A DNA stretch of 64,000 nucleotides from Sphingosinithalassobacter tenebrarum (GTDB lineage: Bacteria; Pseudomonadota; Alphaproteobacteria; Sphingomonadales; Sphingomonadaceae): assembly GCF_011057975.1 (NCBI RefSeq), contig NZ_CP049109.1:310001-374000 (forward strand), in the 5' to 3' direction. The stretch's first letter is position 1. Every line of letters starts with the position of its first letter. Both the position numbers and the translations under genes were made by a program. Below, in pieces: positions 51,274 through 60,111 of this stretch. The notes below the pieces were generated by a model. It ran no database searches and was not told the DNA's origin. It saw only the letters and a program-made list of their open reading frames with translations.

Positions 51274-52575
51274 TCACACGAATTCGGGATAGGCCTCGAC
51301 GCCGACTTCGGCCTTGTCGAGCCCCATCATTTCTTCTTCTTCGGTCGGACGCAGACCGATGGTGAACTTCAGGATCGCCCAGATGATGCCCGCGGCGACC
51401 ATCACGAAGATGCCCGTGGCGATCACGCCGGTGAGCTGCGCGATGAACGGCACTTCGGTGTTGGTCAGACAGACCGCCAGCGTGCCCCAGATACCGCAGA
51501 AGAGGTGGACCGGGATCGCGCCGACGACGTCGTCGATCTTGAGCTTGTCGAGCAGCGGCACGGTGAAGACGACGATCACGCCGCCGATCGCGCCGATGGC
51601 CAGCGCCCACGGAACGCTCGGCGTGAGCGGCTCGGCGGTGATCGACACCAGGCCGGCGAGCGCGCCGTTGAGCACCATGGTGACGTCGACCTTGCCGTAG
51701 AGCAGCTGAGTCAGGATCACGACCGCGACGACACCGGCACAGGCGGCCATGTTGGTGTTGACGAAGATGCGCGAAACGTCGCTCACGTCACCCACGGTGC
51801 CCATCGCAAGCTGCGAGGCGCCGTTGAACCCGAACCAGCCGAGCCACAGGATGAAGGTACCCAGCGTCGCCAGCGGGATGTTGGTGCCCGGGAAGACGTT
51901 GACCTTGCCGTCGGCATAGCGACCAAGACGCGGCCCGAGGATGATCGCACCGATCAGCGCGGCCCAGCCGCCCGTCGAGTGCACCAGGGTCGAACCCGCG
52001 AAGTCCGAGAAGTCCATCGCGTCGAGCCAGCCTTCGCCCCATTCCCAGCTCACGACGACCGGATAGATGACGCCGGTGAGGACGACGGTGAAGATCAGGA
52101 ACGGCCACAGCTTGATGCGTTCGGCCAGCGTGCCCGAGACGATCGAAGCGGTGGTGGCACAGAACACCATCTGGAAGAACCAGTCCGAAGCGACTGAGTA
52201 GCTGCCCTGATCGATTCCGGCAGCGACGTCCTGCATCGGGTAGAAGAAGCCTGCGCTTCCGAAATAGCCGGTCGCGGCATCCTCGAAACCCGGATAGGCG
52301 ATCTGATACCCGATGATCCAGAACATGATGCCCGCAATAGAATAGAGCACGATGTTCTTGAGGCACTGCATCGAGACGTTCTTGGAGCGGACAAGACCGG
52401 CTTCGAGCATCGCGAAACCGGCGGCCATCCACATGACCAGGAAGCCGCCGATCAGAAACAGCAGTGTGTCGAAGATAAAGGCAGTGTCGGCGCCAGCCGC
52501 CGGCGCTGCCATTGCGGGTGTTGCGGCGACCAGCCCAACGCTGGCCGTTGCAGCCAGTTTCAAAGCATTTTTCAT
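51274..52575 (-). CDS. amt: Ammonium transporter
   Basis: Membrane channel of 433 aa for ammonium. The start is ATG 52575, with AAGGGGGG upstream. The signal peptide (to about residue 23, TPAMAAPAAG) is usual for Amt of Gram-negatives. Eleven hydrophobic segments follow; family motifs are FIFDTLLFLIGGFLVMWMAA, DFAGSTLVHSTGGWAALIGA and the C-terminal DKAEVGVEAYP. It is co-transcribed with glnK from the sigma-54 promoter at 52970-52985 and ends at a strong terminator. Confidence 0.96.
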   Translation of the reverse strand: MKNALKLAATASVGLVAATPAMAAPAAGADTAFIFDTLLFLIGGFLVMWMAAGFAMLEAGLVRSKNVSMQCLKNIVLYSIAGIMFWIIGYQIAYPGFEDAATGYFGSAGFFYPMQDVAAGIDQGSYSVASDWFFQMVFCATTASIVSGTLAERIKLWPFLIFTVVLTGVIYPVVVSWEWGEGWLDAMDFSDFAGSTLVHSTGGWAALIGAIILGPRLGRYADGKVNVFPGTNIPLATLGTFILWLGWFGFNGASQLAMGTVGDVSDVSRIFVNTNMAACAGVVAVVILTQLLYGKVDVTMVLNGALAGLVSITAEPLTPSVPWALAIGAIGGVIVVFTVPLLDKLKIDDVVGAIPVHLFCGIWGTLAVCLTNTEVPFIAQLTGVIATGIFVMVAAGIIWAILKFTIGLRPTEEEEMMGLDKAEVGVEAYPEFV

Positions 52576-52592
52576 GGAACCCCCCTTCACAA

Positions 52593-52931
52593 TCAGAGCG
52601 CCGTTTCGTCCGTCTCGCCCGTGCGGATGCGAACCGCCTGGCCGATGTCGAGGACGAAGATCTTGCCGTCACCGATTGCACCGGTGTTGGCGGCGGACTT
52701 GATGGCTTCCACGGCTCCGCTGACGAGATCCGCCGGACAGGCGATCTCGAGCTTGATCTTGGGAACCATGTTGGTGCTGTATTCCGCACCGCGATAGATT
52801 TCGGTCTGGCCCTTCTGACGGCCGAACCCCTTGACCTCCGTAACGGTCATTCCGGTAACGCCGGCACTTGTCAGCGCCTCACGAACATCATCCAGCTTGA
52901 ACGGCTTGATGATGGCGATGATCAATTTCAT
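52593..52931 (-). CDS. glnK: Nitrogen regulatory PII protein GlnK
   Basis: PII signal protein of 112 aa that senses 2-oxoglutarate and ATP/ADP and gates Amt. It shows KLIIAIIKPFKLDDVREAL, VTEVKGFGRQKGQTEIYRGA with the uridylylated Tyr in the next AEYSTNMVPK loop (Tyr 51), and the C-terminal GKIFVLDIGQAVRIRTGE. It is directly upstream of amt (17-bp gap), the classic glnK-amt pair. Confidence 0.96.
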   Translation of the reverse strand: MKLIIAIIKPFKLDDVREALTSAGVTGMTVTEVKGFGRQKGQTEIYRGAEYSTNMVPKIKLEIACPADLVSGAVEAIKSAANTGAIGDGKIFVLDIGQAVRIRTGETDETAL

Positions 52932-52969
52932 TCCATCCCCCTAGCATTGCTTTCTGCCGGGGATTGCTC

Positions 52970-52985
52970 AGCAAAGGCCGTGCCA
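52970..52985 (-). promoter_or_regulatory. Sigma-54 (RpoN) promoter of glnK-amt
   Basis: Read on the minus strand, TGGCAC, 5 nt, then TTGCT matches the -24/-12 consensus TGGCAC-N5-TTGCW with all invariant bases. The expected start of transcription is about 12 nt further, near 52959, 28 nt before the glnK ATG. A perfect palindrome GCGCTGCAGCGC at 53007-53018 could contribute to an NtrC site, though it does not match the usual NtrC consensus well. Confidence 0.85.
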
Positions 52986-53069
52986 GAGACGAAAAGGCGC
53001 GTTTCTGCGCTGCAGCGCGCAATGAAATGTTACGGATGCGTTAAAATTTGTGCAGTTGCGAATGCATGC

Positions 53070-53279
53070 TCAAAAATCGGGCAGGTTTTCGATGATCGCG
53101 CGCGCCTCGGCGACATCCTCCGCATCGACCATCACGCGCACGGGAATCAGGAAGGCGCTGCCGTCGGCGATGCTGGCTTCGGCATCGAAAGCGACGGCGG
53201 GAATGCCTTCGGATTCGAGCCGCCCCACCAGGATATGCGCCTCGAAGCGATTGAAGCGCCCGATTTCGGCGAGCGCCAT
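53070..53279 (-). CDS. DUF2007 protein
   Basis: Small protein of 69 aa beginning MALAEIGRFNRFEAHILVGR, then LESEGIPAVAFD, and ending in VMVDAEDVAEARAIIENL. This is the DUF2007 pattern (putative signal-transducing domain with a ferredoxin-like fold). The function is unknown. It lies 97 bp after tldD on the same strand. Confidence 0.85.
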   Translation of the reverse strand: MALAEIGRFNRFEAHILVGRLESEGIPAVAFDAEASIADGSAFLIPVRVMVDAEDVAEARAIIENLPDF

Positions 53280-53376
53280 CAGCCGCCGGTCCGCGACCGG
53301 AAGTCGGGCGAGCGGACAGACGGCGCCCCGTGTCCGGCCATCAGCGGAAGCCGCGCGCTACTCTCGACCGCCGAAG

Positions 53377-54804
53377 TCACGTTGCGGTGCCGCCCACAGT
53401 CAGTCCCGAAACGAGCAATGTGGGCTGACCGACGCCCGCGGGAACGCCCTGCCCGCCCTTGCCGCACATGCCGACGCCTTCGTCGAGCGCGAAATCGTTG
53501 CCGATGCCGGTCACCTTGGTCAGCACGCTCGGTCCGTCGCCGATCAGCGTCGCGCCCTTGATCGGTGCGCCGAGCTTGCCGTCCTCGATCTTGTAGGCCT
53601 CGGTGCAGGAGAAGACGAACTTGCCCGAGACGATGTCGACCTGCCCGCCGCCGAACGACTTGCAGTAGATTCCCTTCTTCACGCGGCTGCGCAGTTCCTC
53701 GGGATCGTCATTGCCCGCGCGCATGAAGGTGTTGGTCATGCGCGGCATCGGCGAATGTTCGAAGCTTTCGCGACGGCCGTTGCCGGTCGGCTCGACGCCC
53801 ATCAGCCGCGCGTTCATGCGATCCTGGATATAGCCTTTCAGGATGCCGTCCTCGATCAGGACGTTTTCCTGCGTCGGCGTGCCTTCGTCGTCGATGCTCA
53901 GCGATCCGCGCCGGTCGCCGATCGATCCGTCATCGACCACCGTGACTCCCGGCGCGGCGACACGCTCGCCGATCCGGCCGGAAAAGGCGCTTGTCCCCTT
54001 GCGGTTGAAATCGCCTTCCAGCCCGTGCCCGACCGCTTCGTGGAGCAGCACGCCGCACCAGCCGGGGCCGAGCAGCACGGGCATTTCGCCTGCCGGTGCG
54101 TCGACCGCTTCGAGATTGGTCAGCGCCTGCGCCAATGCCTCGTCGATTGCGCGGTTCCAGGTTTCCGGTTCGAACAGGCGCCCGTACAGCGTGCGTCCGC
54201 CGGTGCCGAAGCTGCCGGTCTCGCGCCGACCGTTCGATTCGGCGACGATCGACACGTTGAGCCGCACCAGCGGCCGTACGTCGGTGGCGACGAATCCATC
54301 GGGACGGATGATCTCGACCACGCTCCACTGGCCGGTCAGGCTCACCGATACCTGGCTCACGCGCGGATCGCGGGCGCGTGCGGCGGCGTCGATCGTCTGG
54401 CAGAGGTTGACCTTGTCGGCGAAGGGGACGAGGTCGAGCGGATCGGCGTCGGTATAGAGATGCCGGTTGTTCTGTCGCGGCGGCGGCGCCTTGGCTCCGC
54501 TGGCCGTATCGATCAGTGCCATCGTTTCGGCGGCCCGACGGATCGCCGGTGCGCTCAGCTCATTGGCGTGCGCGAAGGCCGAGGTCTCGCCCGAAACCGC
54601 GCGCAGCCCGAATCCCGATTGCGTGTCGTAGCTTGCGGTCTTCAGCCGGCCATCGTCGAAGCCGAATGCCTCCGACCGGCGATATTGCAGGTAGAGCTCG
54701 CCATCCTCGGCGCCCGAAAGCGCATCGGCGGTCAGGCGCAATGCCTCATCGGGCTCGAGGCTGTCGCGATAGAGAAACGAACGGGGATCGGAGGGAATAT
54801 TCAT
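53377..54804 (-). CDS. tldD: Metalloprotease TldD
   Basis: Zinc protease subunit of 475 aa that with PmbA/TldE processes modified peptides and antitoxins. The metal motif is LLHEAVGHGLEGDFNRKGTS (His-Glu-x3-His), and the C-terminal MCGKGGQGVPAGVGQP and SGLTVGGTA are typical. Its partner gene tldE is not in the window, which is common. The zinc-finger gene precedes it on the same strand with a 15-bp gap. Confidence 0.94.
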   Translation of the reverse strand: MNIPSDPRSFLYRDSLEPDEALRLTADALSGAEDGELYLQYRRSEAFGFDDGRLKTASYDTQSGFGLRAVSGETSAFAHANELSAPAIRRAAETMALIDTASGAKAPPPRQNNRHLYTDADPLDLVPFADKVNLCQTIDAAARARDPRVSQVSVSLTGQWSVVEIIRPDGFVATDVRPLVRLNVSIVAESNGRRETGSFGTGGRTLYGRLFEPETWNRAIDEALAQALTNLEAVDAPAGEMPVLLGPGWCGVLLHEAVGHGLEGDFNRKGTSAFSGRIGERVAAPGVTVVDDGSIGDRRGSLSIDDEGTPTQENVLIEDGILKGYIQDRMNARLMGVEPTGNGRRESFEHSPMPRMTNTFMRAGNDDPEELRSRVKKGIYCKSFGGGQVDIVSGKFVFSCTEAYKIEDGKLGAPIKGATLIGDGPSVLTKVTGIGNDFALDEGVGMCGKGGQGVPAGVGQPTLLVSGLTVGGTAT

Positions 54805-54819
54805 CCCGCCGATATAGGG

Positions 54820-55053
54820 TCACGGGGCGCTGGCGCCAGACGCGATATCGGGAAGCTTGCTGTGATCCGCGCCATCGGCCGGGCCGCCGACCAGCACGAA
54901 CCGCCGGTCGCAATAGCCGCAATCGACATAGCCATGCTCGTCGATCTCGAGGAAGACGCGCGGATGGCCGAGCGCGGCGGCGATGCCGTCCTGCGCGCCG
55001 TCGCAGGAGACGCGGCGGGTTTCGACTCGAGTGATCTGGGGCGGTGCGATCAT
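54820..55053 (-). CDS. CHCC zinc-finger protein (NDUFS6-like)
   Basis: Short protein of 77 aa from ATG 55053, with GGAAAG upstream. It carries the zf-CHCC pattern: Cys 17, then His 30, then Cys 45 and Cys 48 in VDCGYCDRRFVL. In Alphaproteobacteria and mitochondria this domain belongs to the complex I accessory subunit NDUFS6 group. The link to complex I is inferred from family only. Confidence 0.82.
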   Translation of the reverse strand: MIAPPQITRVETRRVSCDGAQDGIAAALGHPRVFLEIDEHGYVDCGYCDRRFVLVGGPADGADHSKLPDIASGASAP

Positions 55054-55106
55054 GATGGTCTTTCCGCTAGCAAAGCCGGCGGCATCCGGCAACGCCGCTC
55101 GCGCGG

Positions 55107-55472
55107 CTATTCCTGTCCCGCCTGCACCAGTACCTGGCCCAGCGCCATCAGTTCGCGCGCGCAGCCGCCGACAATGTCCATATATTCGCTTTGCGGCACG
55201 GTCTCGAACGCCGATTTCAGGATCGTGATCGTTCCATCCTGCCCGTTCCGCCCGATCAGCTTGCCGGTGAAATACATGGCGGTCGCCTTGAAATTGCCCT
55301 GCTGTTCCTCGGGAACCTGATCGACCACGCTCATCAGCGCGACGACGCAGCGCGCGTCGCTTTCGTTTTCGGCGGAGGTGGTCGCCATGTCCTGAACCGG
55401 CGCGGCGCAAACCGGCGCGGCGAGCGAAAGCGCCAGCGCGGCGGCAACGGAACGAGCGGCGAAGCGGACCAT
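55107..55472 (-). CDS. Exported protein of unknown function
   Basis: Protein of 121 aa. The N-terminus RFAARSVAAALALSLAAPVC is a signal peptide with cleavage near CAA-AP (residue 23). The mature part has two Cys residues (ARCVVALM and GGCAREL) that could form a disulfide. No family is recognised. It is upstream of the zinc-finger gene on the same strand. Confidence 0.65.
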   Translation of the reverse strand: MVRFAARSVAAALALSLAAPVCAAPVQDMATTSAENESDARCVVALMSVVDQVPEEQQGNFKATAMYFTGKLIGRNGQDGTITILKSAFETVPQSEYMDIVGGCARELMALGQVLVQAGQE

Positions 55473-55577
55473 GAACTACCCCCGGAAGAACGTCTCCCTC
55501 CTTGTGGCGGCTCGCGCGGCAATTGGCAATCACTGCAACGCTTGCCAAAGCGGCGCGGGAGGGCCAATTGCGCGGAC

Positions 55578-56504
55578 ATGAGCGATGCGGCGATCTCGAT
55601 CCGAAATCTGGGCAAGGTCTATGAAGGCGGCAAGCGCGCGCTGGAGAATGTCTCCTTCGATGTGCCGCGCGGGCAGATATTCGGGCTGCTCGGCCCCAAT
55701 GGCGCCGGTAAGTCGACGCTGATCAACATCCTGGCGGGACTCGTCAACAAGACCAGCGGCGCGGCGTCGATCTGGGGCTTCGACATCGATCGCAATCCGC
55801 GCAACGCCAAGGTGTCGATCGGAATCGTCAATCAGGAAATCCTGTTCGATCCCTTTTTCACGCCGTCCGAAACGCTCGAGATCCAGGCCGGACTCTACGG
55901 CGTTCCAAAGGGCAAGCGGCGGACGATGGAGCTGCTTCGCGCGGTGCGGCTGGAGGACAAGGCGCAGGCCTATGCCCGCACTTTGTCGGGCGGCATGAAG
56001 CGGCGGCTGATGGTCGCCAAGGCGATGGTCCATTCGCCGCCCGTGCTCATCCTCGACGAACCCACCGCGGGCGTCGATATCGAGCTGCGCCAGCAGCTCT
56101 GGGCCTATGTCCGCGAACTGCATGCCGGTGGCGTGACGGTGGTGCTGACGACCCATTATCTCGAAGAAGCCGAGGAACTGTGCGATCGCATTGCGATCAT
56201 CAATCAGGGCAAGCTGATCGCCAACGAGCCGACGCGCGACCTGGTCGGCATGGCGCAGGAAAAGCTGATCGAAATCACCGTCGACCGCGACATTCCCGCC
56301 CCGCCCGAAAATCGCTGTTTCCAGAAGATCGAAGTCAAGGGCGAGCGCGTGCTCGACATCACCTATCGCAAGGATCAGGCGAATGCCGGCGATGTGATCG
56401 ACGCGATTCAGGCCGAAGGATACGGCATCGTCGATGTTTCGACGCGCGAGGCCGATCTGGAGGACGTGTTCCTCAACCTGACGCGCGCCGCAAACGCCGC
56501 CTGA
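55578..56504 (+). CDS. ABC transporter ATP-binding protein (ABC-2 exporter type)
   Basis: ATPase of 308 aa from ATG 55578. Motifs are LLGPNGAGKSTLINIL (Walker A), LSGGMKRRLMVAKAMVHSPP (signature), VLILDEPTAGVDIELRQQLW (Walker B) and VVLTTHYLEEAEELCDRIAI (H-loop). A C-terminal domain of about 75 residues follows, as in NodI/CcmA-type exporters. No permease gene is adjacent; the next genes are on the other strand, so its membrane partner must be elsewhere. Confidence 0.92.
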   Translation: MSDAAISIRNLGKVYEGGKRALENVSFDVPRGQIFGLLGPNGAGKSTLINILAGLVNKTSGAASIWGFDIDRNPRNAKVSIGIVNQEILFDPFFTPSETLEIQAGLYGVPKGKRRTMELLRAVRLEDKAQAYARTLSGGMKRRLMVAKAMVHSPPVLILDEPTAGVDIELRQQLWAYVRELHAGGVTVVLTTHYLEEAEELCDRIAIINQGKLIANEPTRDLVGMAQEKLIEITVDRDIPAPPENRCFQKIEVKGERVLDITYRKDQANAGDVIDAIQAEGYGIVDVSTREADLEDVFLNLTRAANAA

Positions 56505-56508
56505 AGGA

Positions 56509-57042
56509 TCAGGCGGCGGGCGGTTCCTCGTCGCGCTTGCGGTGCCAGCGGGCATCCTCGGGTTGGGGCAGGCCGATCGCGTGCATCTCCCATTTGCGGA
56601 ACTCGATCAGCCAGTGCGGCGCGCCCGACAGCCACATTTCGCGATCGATATCGACCAGTCGCTCGGCATGTCTGTCGAATTCGGCACGCGTGAATTCCAG
56701 TATCGGCGCCAATCCGTTGCCGGGCACGACATAGACCGGTGCCTCGGGCGCGATCGCTTCCAATATTACCCGGGCAAAAGCGGCGCGCTCCTCCTCGAAC
56801 ACCGCGTTCGATATCGCGCCGGGCAGAGCGTCCCAGCGCAAGTGAAAGGCGCCTGAAGGCACCATCCCTGCCAGCCAGTCGATCCGCTCGGCATCGTCGC
56901 GATAATGAAGGGTGAAGCGCGCCCCGGCCGCGATCAGTCGTCCATCCTCACCCCATAGTGCGCCGCGCTGCCGCTCGCGATCGATGCGCCCCTGCATCGC
57001 CACGCGGCGTTCCTGCAATGCGCGGCGGCGTTCCGCGTCCAT
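56509..57042 (-). CDS. Protein of unknown function
   Basis: Protein of 177 aa from ATG 57042. The N-terminus is Arg/Glu-rich and helical (MDAERRRALQERRVAMQGR). The rest is soluble, with no recognised domain (VYVVPGNGLAPILEFTRAEF). It lies 13 bp after the alpha/beta hydrolase gene on the same strand, so the two may be co-transcribed, and it converges with the ABC gene (4-bp gap). Confidence 0.65.
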   Translation of the reverse strand: MDAERRRALQERRVAMQGRIDRERQRGALWGEDGRLIAAGARFTLHYRDDAERIDWLAGMVPSGAFHLRWDALPGAISNAVFEEERAAFARVILEAIAPEAPVYVVPGNGLAPILEFTRAEFDRHAERLVDIDREMWLSGAPHWLIEFRKWEMHAIGLPQPEDARWHRKRDEEPPAA

Positions 57043-57055
57043 CCGGCCCCCTGTC

Positions 57056-57913
57056 TCAGCGATGCAGGAACGCCAGTATCTCCGGCGCCAGATCGGGCCA
57101 GTGCGCGAACAGGCTCTCGCCGTGATGCTGGGCGCGGAAACGGTCATTCCATTCCTCGTCGGGCCAGGGCGGGTCGGTGATTTCGGCGTCGGGCAGCAAT
57201 TCGGCCACCCATTCGCTCGTCCGGCGCGTGTGGCTCAAATCGCTCCTGCCGCTGCGATAGATAAGCGCAGGCATCGTCAGTTTCGCGAAATCCTCCGGCG
57301 TCATGCCGGGGACGGGCGACGTTTCCGAATAGGCATAGCCCGCCGCCCAGCGCTGCATCGTCGCGATGAAATCATCCTTGTCCTGCGCCAGGATGATGTC
57401 GCGATTGGCCGGATTGCGTTCGATCTGCGCCTTCCACATCGGCAGATCGGCGACGGCTTCCATGCCGCCCAGAGTCGCGGCCATCGCGGCGTCGGCGCAA
57501 TAATAGTTGGCGAGCTGCGCCAGCGAGATCGCGCCGCCCGAAATCCACCAGAGCGCGAGATGGGATACCCGCTCTGGCGCCATGCTCGCCGCGATCAGCG
57601 ACACGCGCGATCCGGCCGATCCTGCCGCCAGCGCCACCGGCCCCAGATCGAGTGCCGCGACCAGCCCGACCAGCGCCCTTGCCTGAATCGCGGATTCGCC
57701 CGGCCCGTCGAAACAAATGTCCGAAGCCCCGCAATTGGGCCGATCCCACAGCAGCACCTGCCGCCCGCCGGCGGCCAGCGCCTCCGCCAGCTCGGGCACT
57801 CCGCCCATGTCGCGCGGGAAACGCCCGCCCGGCGTCACGACGACCGCCGGTGCGCCGGGCTCGCCGATCAATTCATAGTCGATACCGATACCGTCGACCT
57901 GCATCCGTGCCAT
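57056..57913 (-). CDS. Alpha/beta hydrolase
   Basis: Protein of 285 aa. The fold shows VVVTPGGRFPRDMGGVPEL (oxyanion region, GG where HG is usual), LLWDRPNCGASD, and the nucleophile elbow AAGSAGSRVSL, where the family Gly-x-Ser-x-Gly has Ala in the first place. A catalytic Asp is likely near SGRSDLSHT, and His in AQHHGESLF. The substrate is unknown. It lies divergent from nadB. Confidence 0.83.
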   Translation of the reverse strand: MARMQVDGIGIDYELIGEPGAPAVVVTPGGRFPRDMGGVPELAEALAAGGRQVLLWDRPNCGASDICFDGPGESAIQARALVGLVAALDLGPVALAAGSAGSRVSLIAASMAPERVSHLALWWISGGAISLAQLANYYCADAAMAATLGGMEAVADLPMWKAQIERNPANRDIILAQDKDDFIATMQRWAAGYAYSETSPVPGMTPEDFAKLTMPALIYRSGRSDLSHTRRTSEWVAELLPDAEITDPPWPDEEWNDRFRAQHHGESLFAHWPDLAPEILAFLHR

Positions 57914-58047
57914 TCGCGCCTCTCCCCATTTTTTGCGCAGGGATGCCGCGCCGCCCGCGATATCGCAAGATCGCGAACGTGCCGACGGGATGGTGCAGCG
58001 GCTCGCCCGCTATTGCCGCGCGCGCCTCGCGTCGCCATGACAGCGCG

Positions 58048-59643
58048 ATGACACAGACGAGCGACGTCCTCATCATCGGTTCGGGCGCGGCCGGGCTCAC
58101 CGCCGCGCTCAATCTGGCGCAGCATTACAAGGTGACGGTGCTTGCCAAGGGCAAGCTCAACGAAGGCTCGACTGCCTGGGCGCAGGGCGGGATCGCCGCG
58201 GTGCTCGAAGCGGGCGATACTTTCGAAAGCCATATCGAGGACACGATGATCGCCGGCGCGGGGCTCAACAACCGCGAAACGGTCGAGATGGTCGTCGAAA
58301 ACGCCCCCGCCGCGATCGAGCGGCTGATGAAGCTCGGCGTGCCGTTCAATACCGAAGGCAACGAACTGCATCTGACGCGCGAGGGCGGGCACAGCCATCG
58401 CCGCATCGTCCATGTTGACGACGCTACCGGCTGGGCGGTGCAGGAGGCGCTGCTTCGCGCCGCGCATGCCAATCCCAACATCGCGCTCGTCCCCGATCAG
58501 GTGGTGATCGATCTCGCCACCAGCCGGCATGAGGAACGCTATTCGGGCGCGGGCAATGTCTGGGGCGTCTATGCCTGGGACAAGGCCGAGGGCCGCGTCC
58601 GCCTGTTCACTGCGCGCGCCACCGTGCTGGCGACGGGCGGGGCAGGCCGGACCTATCTGTTCAGTACCGCGCCGCGCGGCGCGACCGGCGACGGCATCGC
58701 GATGGCGTGGCGCGCGGGCTGCCGCATCTCGAACATGGAGATGATGCAGTTCCACCCGACCTGCCTCTATAATCTCGAGGTCAAGAATTTCCTGATCACC
58801 GAGGCGGTTCGCGGCGAGGGCGGGCATCTTTTGCTCCCCCCCGATGCGGAGGAAGAGGCCGGGCACCGCTTCATGCCCGATTTCGACCCGCGCGCCGAAC
58901 TCGCCCCGCGCGACATCGTCGCGCGCGCGATCGACCATGAGATCAAGCGGCTCGGGCTCGACTATGTCCATCTCGACATCGCCCATAAGGGCCCGGAATT
59001 CGTGAAGCACCACTTCCCGACCATCCACGCCCGGCTGCTCGATCTCGACATCGACATGACGAAGGAGCCGATCCCCGTCGTCCCGGCGCAGCATTATACC
59101 TGCGGCGGCGTGGTGGTGGATCGGCACGGGCGCACCGACCTGCCCAATCTCTATGCCGCAGGCGAAGTGACGCAATCGGGGCTGCACGGCGCCAATCGTC
59201 TGGCGAGCAACAGCCTGCTCGAATGTTTCGTCTTCGGCGAAGCGGCGGCGAACCATATCCATGCGCATTGGGGCGACTTCACCCCGCCGCCCGCGATCCG
59301 CCCCTGGGACGAAAGCCGCGTGACCGATTCGGACGAGGAAGTCGTCATCAAGCAGAACTGGACCGAGATCCGGCGTTTCATGTGGAATTATGTCGGCATC
59401 GTGCGCACCACCAAGCGCCTCGAACGCGCCGCCCACCGCATCAAGATGCTCGGCGACGAAATCGCCGACTATTACGGCCATTTCCGCGTGACGCCCGACC
59501 TGATCGAACTGCGCAACCTGCATCAGGCGGCGGACCTGATCGTGAAGAGTGCGCTGCATCGGCATGAGAGCCGCGGGCTGCACTATACGCTCGATTATCC
59601 CGATACGCTGGATGTGGCGGTGGATACGGTGCTGGTGCCGTAG
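58048..59643 (+). CDS. nadB: L-aspartate oxidase
   Basis: FAD enzyme of 531 aa that oxidises aspartate to iminoaspartate in NAD synthesis. The start is ATG 58048; longer readings are not conserved. Motifs are DVLIIGSGAAGLTAALNLAQ, LNEGSTAWAQGGIAAVLEAG, TREGGHSHRRIVHVDDATG, MQFHPTC, ITEAVRGEGG and YTCGGVVVDRHGRTDLPNLY. Presence of the His and Glu motifs distinguishes it from SdhA-like proteins mainly by length and context. nadA and nadC are not in the window. Confidence 0.94.
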   Translation: MTQTSDVLIIGSGAAGLTAALNLAQHYKVTVLAKGKLNEGSTAWAQGGIAAVLEAGDTFESHIEDTMIAGAGLNNRETVEMVVENAPAAIERLMKLGVPFNTEGNELHLTREGGHSHRRIVHVDDATGWAVQEALLRAAHANPNIALVPDQVVIDLATSRHEERYSGAGNVWGVYAWDKAEGRVRLFTARATVLATGGAGRTYLFSTAPRGATGDGIAMAWRAGCRISNMEMMQFHPTCLYNLEVKNFLITEAVRGEGGHLLLPPDAEEEAGHRFMPDFDPRAELAPRDIVARAIDHEIKRLGLDYVHLDIAHKGPEFVKHHFPTIHARLLDLDIDMTKEPIPVVPAQHYTCGGVVVDRHGRTDLPNLYAAGEVTQSGLHGANRLASNSLLECFVFGEAAANHIHAHWGDFTPPPAIRPWDESRVTDSDEEVVIKQNWTEIRRFMWNYVGIVRTTKRLERAAHRIKMLGDEIADYYGHFRVTPDLIELRNLHQAADLIVKSALHRHESRGLHYTLDYPDTLDVAVDTVLVP

Positions 59644-59653
59644 CACCATCCCA

Positions 59654-59759
59654 TCCGTTCGGTTCGAGCAGCTTCGAGCTTGTCGAGAAGCGACCGTCGA
59701 GAACCGCTTCTCGACTTCGGGTCTCGACTGCGCTCGACCCTTCGCTCGAAGCAAACGGA
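59654..59759. repeat. REP-like nested inverted repeat between convergent genes
   Basis: An inner perfect 11-bp inverted repeat GTCGAGAAGCG (59682-59692) and CGCTTCTCGAC (59705-59715) sits inside imperfect outer arms (59654-59669 against 59744-59759, 13 or more of 16 paired). Such TCGAGC/CTTGTCGA-rich hairpins recur between genes in sphingomonads and probably act as bidirectional terminators. Copy number cannot be judged from one window. Confidence 0.6.
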
Positions 59760-59801
59760 GCAGTCAGACCGACTCCTCTGATACGCTCCGGGTGCGTTGG
59801 G

Positions 59802-60107
59802 TTAGTGACGCGTTTCGTCTTCGGGAAAGCGAACAGCCTGCTCGTCGGAATGCCCCAGTCCAGCGGTACCGCTTCCCAGATCGTAAAGAAAAAGAGTGAC
59901 CGGGCAGCGCTGCGAATTCGCCCAAGCAATTGCATCGCTCACGGACAGGCCTTCGCGTTCGTCATAGTCTATCGTCATTGTCGGTTCGCTTTCCGGGGCC
60001 TGATCAGAATCGGGCACGCTATTGTCGTGCTCAACTGCTTCGATGATCGCGTTCACGCGCTTCCATCGGTACCTTCGCGTCCTTCGATCGACGATATTCC
60101 AGATCAT
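59802..60107 (-). CDS. Small protein of unknown function
   Basis: Possible gene of 101 aa. It begins MIWNIVDRRTRRYRWKRVNA and contains YDEREGLSVSDAIAWANSQR and VTLFLYDLGSG. Composition is not that of a random reading frame, and the start lies just after the permease stop on the same strand. No family is recognised and no strong ribosome site was seen. Confidence 0.5.
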   Translation of the reverse strand: MIWNIVDRRTRRYRWKRVNAIIEAVEHDNSVPDSDQAPESEPTMTIDYDEREGLSVSDAIAWANSQRCPVTLFLYDLGSGTAGLGHSDEQAVRFPEDETRH

Positions 60108-60111
60108 CCCC

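Noticed and set aside
57868..59754. 628-codon minus-strand open frame across nadB
   Set aside because: Shadow of nadB, with composition typical of antisense frames and no motifs.
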